A stretch of 64,000 nt of DNA. It comes from Chaenocephalus aceratus. Lineage: Eukaryota > Chordata > Actinopteri > Perciformes > Channichthyidae. The DNA lies in contig CM043808.1 of assembly GCA_023974075.1 (NCBI GenBank), positions 18,149,572 through 18,213,571 of the forward strand. Reading direction: 5' to 3'. Below the pieces are notes generated by a model. It had not been told where the DNA came from. It searched no databases and saw only the letters and a list, made by a program, of their open reading frames with translations. A program made the position numbers and the translations under genes. Below are positions 34,020-41,802 of this stretch, one piece after another (within the stretch, counting starts at the first letter, position 1; every line of letters starts with the position of its first letter).

Positions 34020-36280
34020 AAAACAAACTATTAAAATCATTCAAAAACTGGCAACATTTTTAAAACGATTTCAAGATATACGAGCACTCACATCGACCAA
34101 AACTAAAAAAGTGTTACACAATGACTGACATTCTGTACGGGAGTTCACACCCCCCAGCTGCTGTAGGGAGTTGAAATATGTTAAGGCTCTCGGGGGATGG
34201 TGGTTAAGAGACAGATTCTTAGTTTTTGGACTGCCTCAGGGGGTTAACGACATCTACTAAAAACAAAGTACTTCATAGTGTTAGTGTTCCCTGCCCTTAT
34301 CCATTTATTTTTCTTTATTCAGCAATCGGCAATTGTGTCACCTTGTTTTTTCTTGTTAATTAGGAAAGTGCTTGCTTAAATGTTTGTATTTTAAGTGCAT
34401 ATTATAGAACAGGTATAGGGCAATATCAAAATTAGCCCAAACTTTTTTTTTATTCACAATGTTTACTGATAATCATCAAAATATGCAGGGGGTCCAATTC
34501 TTAACTTTTCCCTAAAACATTCTAGAATTTCTTTATCTAACACAAAAAACATGAATTTTAAAAACATTTGACAACAATAGATACGTTGTTCCTGTTTTTA
34601 TTACGATTATCAGATACAAAATGATAAGTATAAATAAATCTATGCTTTCAAATGCATTATTCAGAGATATTAGGCCTGTCAAATCAAAACTGGAGCATGT
34701 GAATAAGAGAGAGCAGAGTCCTAACCAGCAGCCCCTCTGATCCAAACCAAACTCTGAGCAGCAGGCGGCTGAGACGGAGCCAACCAGCATGCGGACCAAA
34801 CTGCTGCTATTGATATTTGTCTATATTGATGTTAAACATGGAGCTGCTGTGATGCAAGTCAAATTTGATCTGACCATTAAAGTATTATCGTATTATCGTA
34901 TCGTATTTCTGCAGGAGATCCACACATAGACAACTCAACATCACAAAGAGGTCAAAAACTTCACAACAGCCCTTTCAATTGGGACAAAATGTATCGACAG
35001 TCATTTAAAAATGACCCCTCTCACAACTAAGAAGAAGTTAAGAAAATGGACACTGCAAATATAGCTAGGTAAAATGCCAAGTGGGTACAGCTCATTACAA
35101 ATGTTAATCTTGGGTTTGCTTTCACTCGATGAAGCTCAGTGCAAGTTCTTTCATGAAGTGCAGGGTCTTTAATGAAGACTTTCACCTTTCCTAGTCGGAT
35201 TCTCGTACCCCTAAATCTATCACAGCAAGATGGAGTCTAATCGCCAAAGTTTAATATATATTGCTCTTTGTATACACAGCAATAAATATGTTTATCGCAC
35301 TAAACAAACTTCAACTGTCAATCATTCCAAACACTCTTTAAACCGAGGAGGAGGGGCAGACTTAAAATATTGTAACGCAATTTAATCACATTACAAAGTT
35401 TGACCCAAAGTTGCTCCCACGCGGATGTTCCCCATGAATTGAATGGTTTTGGAAGAGCAAAGGCAGATTTTGGCTTTTTTTCTCTTGCCAAGATACTTTT
35501 AGACACACTTTGAGGGATGCAAAACCTTAAAACTAGAAAATGAAGTACAGTCTGATTAGATTTTTTCTTAAAGACTGTTTCTCTAAAAGGTAAGTTTGTG
35601 ATTTTAACAATTTTCCCTGACACTTGGCAGATTTGTGTGTAATTCTCTCACAACGGAACTGTAAGATACACTTTTTATGTATGCAAAACCTTAAACTTTT
35701 TTTTTTTTTTTTTGGAAAATAAAATACTTTGTCTGAATACATTTTCTTTAAAGGCACTTTTTTTTATTTTAACGCTATTTCAGTGGAAAAATACAGTTTT
35801 TGTTGACATCAAGGCTTTTTTCTCTTTTCTTGTGTTACTAAGATACTTTTAGACACACTTTGATGTATGCAACACTTGTTCAGTTAAACAATGGGTTTTT
35901 TTTTTTTTTTCTGATAAATTTACATATTTTAGTTATTTTATGTTACCAAGATACTTTGAGATACACCCTGATGTACGCAACACTTAACAAAGGGTATAAT
36001 ATGAAGTACTTGGTAAGGAAGGGGTTTTTCCTTAAGGGTGCAAAACTTTAGAACAGGGTAAAATATTCATTAAATTGTATTGAATTGAGTTTTCTTTTTT
36101 TGATTTTCAACATACTATTTGTACACAATGACTTTTCCATATTTCTGATAAACTATACTTTTGACTTTTTTCCGTAAAATCATGACAAACTATTACTTAT
36201 TCTTAAATTTCACCTATTGCTGGAGATGAGATGAAAAAGCTACAACGCTTAAAGAACTTTTTTTTCTAAAAACTCTCAAT
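34020..36280. other. Left-arm AT-rich non-coding region with diverged intergenic repeats
   Basis: No convincing gene is seen. Segments around 34240-34290 and 35530-35900 are diverged relatives of the ~120-bp repeat at 37573-38050 (TTAACGA(C/A)ATCTACT, ACTTCATT.TCTA, AGATACACTTT). A dispersed motif with GAGATCATAGATCTC lies at 33972. The mirror region is 41803-44060. Confidence 0.5.
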
Positions 36281-36298
36281 TCTATAATTGACTCCCCC

Positions 36299-36381
36299 AT
36301 TCAACGCAATGAGCCCCACCCTCCACTCAGCAAATCATCTAAAACGAAGGACCTCACTAAGACGATCGTTGTAAACTAGCC
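36299..36381 (+). promoter_or_regulatory. Duplicated promoter/leader cassette, copy A (left arm)
   Basis: The sequence CATTCAACGCAATGAGCCCC, then CCACTCAGCAAATCATCTAAAA, then AACTAGCCATGG leads into the 187-aa ORF. The same blocks precede the 91-aa ORF at 38132. TCTAAAA replaces the TATAAAA of copy B. The TATA-like box is about 37 bases from the ATG, so the leader would be only a few bases long. Mirror copy: 41720-41802. Confidence 0.6.
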
Positions 36382-36945
36382 ATGGAGCAGAGAAAAGCCA
36401 AGACTCCCCCCGCGAGTTGCAGTCAGGAACAGAGTCTACCAGCAACACCACCATGTGGGAAACCCGAATCTTGCAGTACTACTGCTGCTGATGCTACTCC
36501 TCGGGTCAAGAAGTCTCGGTTTAGGGACACAGTGAAATCGGAGTTGTTTTATATTCTGGAGATGGTGATGTATCGGTACAGAAAAGAAATCTGCAAAGAA
36601 TGCCGACGCAGTAACCCCGACCAGAGGCAACACGATTGTCGGAATGACATGCCCGATTTCTTCTTCAGAAACAATTACAATGCGTTAATGAAAAGACTTT
36701 GGCTCGCCGACTTCGTTGCAGTGATTGACCAGAGTCTTATTGAAAAAGGCATTTGCGAGGATAAACTGAGGATAGGACGCGCTTCGGAAGCTTTTCTGCA
36801 CAAGCTTGTAAAATGCAGATGCCTCAAGGAGAGACTTGAAATATCCATACAGAGTTGGATGGAGAAGAAGAAGACTAACAAACAACAGTCGGATGGAGAA
36901 GAAGCCAGGGACTTGTTCAATGCAGTGACTTTTTTCTTTAAGTAA
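36382..36945 (+). CDS. 187-aa Cys/His-cluster protein (left arm, intact)
   Basis: The start is fixed by the promoter cassette and a good context (GCCATGG). Residues 1-45 are Ser/Pro/Thr-rich and basic (MEQRKAKTPP). The core from residue 50 is helical ('SELFYILEMVMYRYRKEICK') and holds C71-x2-C74-x9-H84-x-C86, a likely zinc site. It is followed by 'DFFFRNNYNALMKRLWLADF' and a C-terminal basic helix with EKKK. No membrane segment. It is followed after 7 bases by the 154-aa ORF. I do not recognise the family. A zinc-stabilised small regulatory protein of a DNA virus-like element is the likeliest reading, by inference only. Confidence 0.5.
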   Translation: MEQRKAKTPPASCSQEQSLPATPPCGKPESCSTTAADATPRVKKSRFRDTVKSELFYILEMVMYRYRKEICKECRRSNPDQRQHDCRNDMPDFFFRNNYNALMKRLWLADFVAVIDQSLIEKGICEDKLRIGRASEAFLHKLVKCRCLKERLEISIQSWMEKKKTNKQQSDGEEARDLFNAVTFFFK

Positions 36946-36952
36946 AATAAAA

Positions 36953-37417
36953 ATGGGAAACTACTTTGCAAAACGCTCTGTATATATTGATCATAATGTA
37001 GTCATTACCCGTTTAATAAATGTGGTGATGGGGACGATTGAAAACAGAACGAGTAGTGACCCCTGTGTAAAAAGAATGGCTGAAGTTTGTAAACTACAAG
37101 ACATTTTGGATATCGTTCGTTCTGGCAGTACTATTCCGGGTCATTGGGAAACGCTTGTAAACGAAACATTTAAAGTGGTCCTGGAATCTTCATTTTCCGA
37201 AACATTCTGTAACATTATCTCAGAAATGAAACAAACATCAAAAGTGTATCATGTGCTCTCATTGTATGCTCTGTTTGTAGATGTAATGCATCTGTGTGTT
37301 GAAAACAGCATACACGTGAATATTTTGACTGAAGTGAAAAAACTCCATCACGATATCTCCAATAATATGGGGAATTCTAAGCTGGAGACTGTCCTGGGGA
37401 TGCTACAATCAGTATAA
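36953..37417 (+). CDS. 154-aa helical protein, possibly Bcl-2-like (left arm)
   Basis: It starts 7 bases after the stop of the 187-aa ORF on the same strand, with no promoter between, so both may be read from one mRNA. The N-terminus MGNYF could be myristoylated at Gly2. The rest is predicted helical without a zinc site or membrane tail. The stretch 'VYHVLSLYALFVDVMHLCVE' (residues about 98-117) has the hydrophobic spacing of the Bcl-2 BH1 helix region, and 'MAEVCKLQDILDIVRSG' could serve as a BH3-like helix. The hallmark NWGR is absent. I rate the Bcl-2 resemblance as weak. AATAAA follows at 37440. Confidence 0.5.
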   Translation: MGNYFAKRSVYIDHNVVITRLINVVMGTIENRTSSDPCVKRMAEVCKLQDILDIVRSGSTIPGHWETLVNETFKVVLESSFSETFCNIISEMKQTSKVYHVLSLYALFVDVMHLCVENSIHVNILTEVKKLHHDISNNMGNSKLETVLGMLQSV

Positions 37418-37439
37418 CTATTGATTTTGTGGGTGAAAA

Positions 37440-37445
37440 AATAAA
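37440..37445 (+). terminator. Polyadenylation signal after the two-ORF unit (left arm)
   Basis: AATAAA lies 23 bases after the stop of the 154-aa ORF, with GT-rich sequence downstream. No signal occurs between the two ORFs, which supports a shared mRNA. Confidence 0.55.
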
Positions 37446-37572
37446 AAAAGTGTTCTTTACATCTAAAAACTGTTGTCATCATTATAGCAAGGGGAGCGTA
37501 TCTGATACATGTGTATTACAGTCCTTCTTGTTGTGTTTTTCAGTGTTTTCTGTGTGTCTGTACACACAAAGC

Positions 37573-38050
37573 ACACTTCATTATCTACTTGTCAGCTTCT
37601 TTAAAAAGAAAAGTGTATCTTTCGGTAACTTTCTCAGAGAATTTAAGCATAAATATGTCAAATGTTCAAAACAGCCTTGTTTCACTGAAATACCCTCAAA
37701 ATGACAAACTGCCATTAAGAGTCAGATTCTTAACCAAATCTACTGAAACAAAGTCCTTCATTATCTACTTTTCAGCTTTTAATACAAAAGTGTATCTTTC
37801 GGTAACCTTCTTGAGAGAATTAAGCATAAATCTGTCAAAGATTCTTAACGAAATCTACTGACACAAAGTCTACTTCATTATCTACTTTTCAGCTTTTTTA
37901 AAAAGAAAAGTGTATCTTTCGGTAACTTTCTCAGAGAATTTAAGCATAAATCTGTCAAATGTTCAAAACAGCCTTGTTTCACTGAAATACCCTCAAAATG
38001 ACAAACTGCCATTATTACGAAATCTCCTCAAACAGAGTACTTTCTACAGA
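37573..38050 (+). repeat. ~120-180-bp tandem intergenic repeat, three units (left arm)
   Basis: Units start at about 37573, 37756 and 37873. They share CTTCATTATCTACTTTTCAG, AAAGTGTATCTTTCGGTAAC and GAATTTAAGCATAAATCTGTC. The middle unit lacks the CAAAACAGCCTTGTTTCAC section present in the other two. Open frames in this area are repeat artefacts. The last unit runs into promoter cassette B. Confidence 0.85.
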
Positions 38051-38062
38051 TGAAGCCTTCCC

Positions 38063-38131
38063 ACTCAACGCAATATGTCCCACCCACTCAGCAAATCATA
38101 TAAAACTAAGGACGACCGTTAAAAACTAGCC
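38063..38131 (+). promoter_or_regulatory. Duplicated promoter/leader cassette, copy B (left arm)
   Basis: CACTCAACGCAATATGTCCC, CCACTCAGCAAATCATATAAAA and AACTAGCCATGG match cassette A at 36299. TATAAAA is at 38099-38105, 27 bases before the ATG at 38132. Initiation at the usual ~30-base distance would place the start site at the ATG itself. The match continues a few codons into the coding region (ATGGA.C.GAGAAAA.CCAAG). Mirror copy: 39956-40024. Confidence 0.65.
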
Positions 38132-38407
38132 ATGGATCTGAGAAAAACCAAGTCTGATGTAGCCTGCCCTTATTATCACCAGGATAATGGATATGGGCTT
38201 AATGACTGGATGTTACAAAGTAGGGGAGAGGATGTTCCCGAAGAAGAGCTCTCGCGTATATCATATCCATGTAAGGTCTTTAGGACAAAAGAGGACCATG
38301 ATAACATGACATATGAAGAATATCTTTCTTTAAAAGATGGTATTATAGATAACCTTTATAGAAACAGTATATTTCATACCACTCGCAAGATCGCAAACGA
38401 CAATTAG
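38132..38407 (+). CDS. 91-aa acidic protein (left arm)
   Basis: It starts 'MDLRKTKSDVACPYYHQD', then an acidic middle ('SRGEDVPEEELSR', 'MTYEEYLSLKDG') and ends at 38407. The first seven codons are shared at DNA level with the 187-aa gene and with part of the ORF at 33493, so the N-terminus belongs to the duplicated promoter cassette. A second ORF in the -1 frame is open from 38362 and overlaps its last 45 bases. Translation or splicing could therefore link the acidic part to the very basic part, but no canonical slippery heptamer is seen. Family unknown. Confidence 0.5.
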   Translation: MDLRKTKSDVACPYYHQDNGYGLNDWMLQSRGEDVPEEELSRISYPCKVFRTKEDHDNMTYEEYLSLKDGIIDNLYRNSIFHTTRKIANDN

Positions 38408-38451
38408 CAGAAAAGAATAGAAAAAGTAAAGAAAAACGAAGAAAAAGCAAC

Positions 38452-38712
38452 ATGAAAAGGAGAAGAAAAATTAAAAGCAAACGCAGAATGCGAATGAAAA
38501 GAAAAGGGACCATAGGACGCAAAACTAAAAAGACAAAAAGAAGGAAGGTGAAAAGAAAAAGAAACAAAGTGAAGAAATTTAAACTAGAGGATGATATTGT
38601 AGAGCCATTACCGGATCATAATAATCTTATAGATCATCTCCCGCTAACCGACTGCTGCGAATGTCTTGAACAAATACCAAAAGCAATGTCAAAAAAACAG
38701 AGCATACAATGA
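38452..38712 (+). pseudogene. Basic protein gene, truncated at the palindrome junction (left arm)
   Basis: The first 79 codons equal the N-terminus of the 255-aa protein (MKRRRKIKSKRRM...). At 38689 the left arm ends and the frame runs seven codons into spacer sequence before a stop. The break marks the end of the fold-back copy. Confidence 0.75.
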
Positions 38713-39398
38713 AAGCACATGATACACTATAAATGTTTCGTTTACAATACTATTACTATATATGAAAGCAAAAAAAATAAAACACATTTTCATTGTGTAA
38801 TGGTTGTTTAATTGAAAAAACACAACATTCAACACAATTCATAGAAAACATATTACATTTTACCAAGTTAATGTCGTAGTGCATACAAGGTAATAGACTT
38901 AACGATTTGCACTGCTGCTTCTCTCCGCGTTTCATTGACAGTGATCGGTTTGTCGTTCAATTCACACAGCCCAAGTAGATGTTTAGGGGTCTCTTGGAAG
39001 TATACGAAAGCATTTTTTATATCAGATAAATGCATTAACATCACATGTAAATTCTCTATCCTTTCACCCGCAACGATTATAATCTGCTTTGCTTCTTCTT
39101 CGGTTTCTCCATTATTAGCTCTGAATGTAATCCTTTCTGGGACTTCTTGTGCTTCTTGTGGTCTGTTGAATACCTGGCGTAGGATTTGTTTAGCTGTAAG
39201 GACAGGTACCATATAATTGTCTTCAAAAGCTTTGTCTATGTCGTCACACGTTTTGGCGTATCCTTCGCTGTAATGACAACCGACACTAGAATAGAGATCC
39301 TCCAACAGTTTTTTAATACATATTCTGGCACTGTCGCCAATTTGGGCAATTCCACAGTATCGCGCTTTTTCTCTCATTATACTGAAGCAAAGTTCTGC
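38689..39398. other. Unpaired centre (loop) of the palindrome
   Basis: Positions 38752-39398 hold the single copy of most of the 255-aa gene and its 3' side. Positions 38689-38750 are a mosaic: ACAGAGCATACAATGAAAGC and TAAATGTTTCGTTTACAA match two separate parts of the 154-aa gene in the right arm (about 40811-40842 and 40914-40931), joined with the 71 bases between deleted. The junction therefore records template switching. Confidence 0.75.
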
Positions 39399-39635
39399 CA
39401 TTGCTTTTGGTATTTGTTCAAGACATTCGCAGCAGTCGGTTAGCGGGAGATGATCTATAAGATTATTATGATCCGGTAATGGCTCTACAATATCATCCTC
39501 TAGTTTAAATTTCTTCACTTTGTTTCTTTTTCTTTTCACCTTCCTTCTTTTTGTCTTTTTAGTTTTGCGTCCTATGGTCCCTTTTCTTTTCATTCGCATT
39601 CTGCGTTTGCTTTTAATTTTTCTTCTCCTTTTCAT
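38868..39635 (-). CDS. 255-aa protein with strongly basic N-terminus (right arm and spacer)
   Basis: Residues 1-42 are almost all Lys/Arg, a nuclear or nucleolar and nucleic-acid-binding type tail. The rest is helical: 'LPLTDCCECLEQIPKAM', 'AELCFSIMREKARYC', 'ICIKKLLEDLYSS', then 'AGERIENLHVMLMHLSDIKN' and a C-terminus ending LYALRH. Several cysteines are scattered, with DCCEC at about residue 70. It is not a match to any family I know; a core-like or regulatory protein of a linear DNA element is possible. ATTAAA on the minus strand (plus 38808-38813) is a candidate polyadenylation signal. It is the only gene that extends into the unpaired centre. Confidence 0.55.
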   Translation of the reverse strand: MKRRRKIKSKRRMRMKRKGTIGRKTKKTKRRKVKRKRNKVKKFKLEDDIVEPLPDHNNLIDHLPLTDCCECLEQIPKAMAELCFSIMREKARYCGIAQIGDSARICIKKLLEDLYSSVGCHYSEGYAKTCDDIDKAFEDNYMVPVLTAKQILRQVFNRPQEAQEVPERITFRANNGETEEEAKQIIIVAGERIENLHVMLMHLSDIKNAFVYFQETPKHLLGLCELNDKPITVNETRREAAVQIVKSITLYALRH

Positions 39636-39679
39636 GTTGCTTTTTCTTCGTTTTTCTTTACTTTTTCTATTCTTTTCTG

Positions 39680-39955
39680 CTAATTGTCGTTTGCGATCTT
39701 GCGAGTGGTATGAGATATACTGTTTCTATAAAGGTTATCTATAATACCATCTTTTAAAGAAAGATATTCTTCATATGTCATGTTATCATGGTCCTCTTTT
39801 GTCCTAAAGACCTTACATGGATATGATATACGCGAGAGCTCTTCTTCGGGAACATCCTCTCCCCTACTTTGTAACATCCAGTCATTAAGCCCATATCCAT
39901 TATCCTGGTGATAATAAGGGCAGGCTACATCAGACTTGGTTTTTCTCAGATCCAT
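39680..39955 (-). CDS. 91-aa acidic protein (right arm)
   Basis: The mirror copy of 38132-38407 with a Phe-to-Ser change near residue 81. It is followed by the intact 255-aa ORF in an overlapping frame. Confidence 0.5.
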   Translation of the reverse strand: MDLRKTKSDVACPYYHQDNGYGLNDWMLQSRGEDVPEEELSRISYPCKVFRTKEDHDNMTYEEYLSLKDGIIDNLYRNSISHTTRKIANDN

Positions 39956-40024
39956 GGCTAGTTTTTAACGGTCGTCCTTAGTTTTATATGATTTGCTGAG
40001 TGGGTGGGACATATTGCGTTGAGT
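39956..40024 (-). promoter_or_regulatory. Promoter/leader cassette B (right arm)
   Basis: The mirror of 38063-38131. It drives the only intact copy of the 91-aa plus 255-aa pair. Confidence 0.65.
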
Positions 40025-40036
40025 GGGAAGGCTTCA

Positions 40037-40514
40037 TCTGTAGAAAGTACTCTGTTTGAGGAGATTTCGTAATAATGGCAGTTTGTCATTTTGAGGGTAT
40101 TTCAGTGAAACAAGGCTGTTTTGAACATTTGACAGATTTATGCTTAAATTCTCTGAGAAAGTTACCGAAAGATACACTTTTCTTTTTAAAAAAGCTGAAA
40201 AGTAGATAATGAAGTAGACTTTGTGTCAGTAGATTTCGTTAAGAATCTTTGACAGATTTATGCTTAATTCTCTCAAGAAGGTTACCGAAAGATACACTTT
40301 TGTATTAAAAGCTGAAAAGTAGATAATGAAGGACTTTGTTTCAGTAGATTTGGTTAAGAATCTGACTCTTAATGGCAGTTTGTCATTTTGAGGGTATTTC
40401 AGTGAAACAAGGCTGTTTTGAACATTTGACATATTTATGCTTAAATTCTCTGAGAAAGTTACCGAAAGATACACTTTTCTTTTTAAAGAAGCTGAAAAGT
40501 AGATAATGAAGTGT
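40037..40514 (-). repeat. ~120-180-bp tandem intergenic repeat, three units (right arm)
   Basis: The mirror of 37573-38050, almost identical. Confidence 0.85.
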
Positions 40515-40641
40515 GCTTTGTGTGTACAGACACACAGAAAACACTGAAAAACACAACAAGAAGGACTGTAATACACATGTATCAGATACGCTCCCCTTGC
40601 TATAATGATGACAACAGTTTTTAGATGTAAAGAACACTTTT

Positions 40642-40647
40642 TTTATT
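40642..40647 (-). terminator. Polyadenylation signal after the two-ORF unit (right arm)
   Basis: The mirror of 37440-37445 (TTTATT on plus). Confidence 0.55.
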
Positions 40648-40669
40648 TTTTCACCCACAAAATCAATAG

Positions 40670-41134
40670 TTATACTGATTGTAGCATCCCCAGGACAGTC
40701 TCCAGCTTAGAATTCCCCATATTATTGGAGATATCGTGATGGAGTTTTTTCACTTCAGTCAAAATATTCACGTGTATGCTGTTTTCAACACACATATGCA
40801 TTACATCTACAAACAGAGCATACAATGAGAGCACATGATACACTTTTGATGTTTGTTTCATTTCTGAGATAATGTTACAGAATGTTTCGGAAAATGAAGA
40901 TTCCAGGACCACTTTAAATGTTTCGTTTACAAGCGTTTCCCAATGACCCGGAATAGTACTGCCAGAACGAACGATATCCAAAATGTCTTGTAGTTTACAA
41001 ACTTCAGCCATTCTTTTTACACAGGGGTCACTACTCGTTCTGTTTTCAATCGTCCCCATCACCACATTTATTAAACGGGTAATGACTACATTATGATCAA
41101 TATATACAGAGCGTTTTGCAAAGTAGTTTCCCAT
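40670..41134 (-). CDS. 154-aa helical protein, possibly Bcl-2-like (right arm)
   Basis: The mirror copy of 36953-37417 with a Leu-to-Met change near residue 113. It is intact here, but its upstream partner ORF is frameshifted. A third, partial and rearranged piece of this gene lies in the centre spacer (38697-38747). Confidence 0.5.
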   Translation of the reverse strand: MGNYFAKRSVYIDHNVVITRLINVVMGTIENRTSSDPCVKRMAEVCKLQDILDIVRSGSTIPGHWETLVNETFKVVLESSFSETFCNIISEMKQTSKVYHVLSLYALFVDVMHMCVENSIHVNILTEVKKLHHDISNNMGNSKLETVLGMLQSV

Positions 41135-41141
41135 TTTTATT

Positions 41142-41719
41142 TTACTTAAAGAAAAAAGTCACTGCATTGAACAAGTCCCTGGCTTCTTCTCCATCCGACT
41201 GTTGTTTGTTAGTCTTCTTCTTCTCCATCCAACTCTGTATGGATATTTCAAGTCTCTCCTTGAGGCATCTGCATTTTACAAGCTTGTGCAGAAAAGCTTG
41301 TGCAGAAAAGCTTCCGAAGCGCGTCCTATCCTCAGTTTATCCTCGCAAATGCCTTTTTCAATAAGACTCTGGTCAATCACTGCAACGAAGTCGGCGAGCC
41401 AAAGTCTTTTCATTAACGCATTGTAATTGTTTCTGAAGAAGAAATCGGGCATGTCATTCCGACAATCGTGTTGCCTCTGGTCGGGGTTACTGCGTCGGCA
41501 TTCTTTGCAGATTTCTTTTCTGTACCGATACATCACCATCTCCAGAATATAAAACAACTCCGATTTCACTGTGTCCCTAAACCGAGACTTCTTGACCCGA
41601 GGAGTAGCATCAGCAGCAGTAGTACTGCAAGATTCGGGTTTCCCACATGGTGGTGTTGCTGGTAGACGCTGTTCCTGACTGCAACTCGCGGGGGGAGTCT
41701 TGGCTTTTCTCTGCTCCAT
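41142..41719 (-). pseudogene. 187-aa Cys/His protein gene, frameshifted by a 14-bp duplication (right arm)
   Basis: The mirror of 36382-36945. The unit AGCTTGTGCAGAAA is present twice at 41281-41308 and once in the left arm. The duplication shifts the frame after residue 140, so the protein ends at 147 codons without its basic C-terminal helix. A Ser-to-Arg change near residue 18 is the only other obvious coding difference. Confidence 0.7.
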
Positions 41720-41802
41720 GGCTAGTTTACAATGATCGTCTTAGCGAGGTCCTTCGTTTTAGATGATTTTCTGAGTGGAGGGTGGGGCTCATTGCGTTGA
41801 AT
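41720..41802 (-). promoter_or_regulatory. Promoter/leader cassette A (right arm)
   Basis: The mirror of 36299-36381, with small differences (GATTTTCTGAG for GATTTGCTGAG). Confidence 0.6.

Noticed and set aside
37429..37861. 91-aa and 116-aa ORFs between the 154-aa and 91-aa genes
   Set aside because: They overlap each other within the tandem intergenic repeat and have no promoter or recognisable features. The arms are copies, so their presence in both is not evidence.
39520..39744. Hydrophobic Leu/Phe-rich 74-aa ORF, and its mirror at 38343-38567
   Set aside because: It looks like a membrane protein but is the antisense of the Lys/Arg-rich coding region. Lys codons read as Phe/Leu on the other strand.
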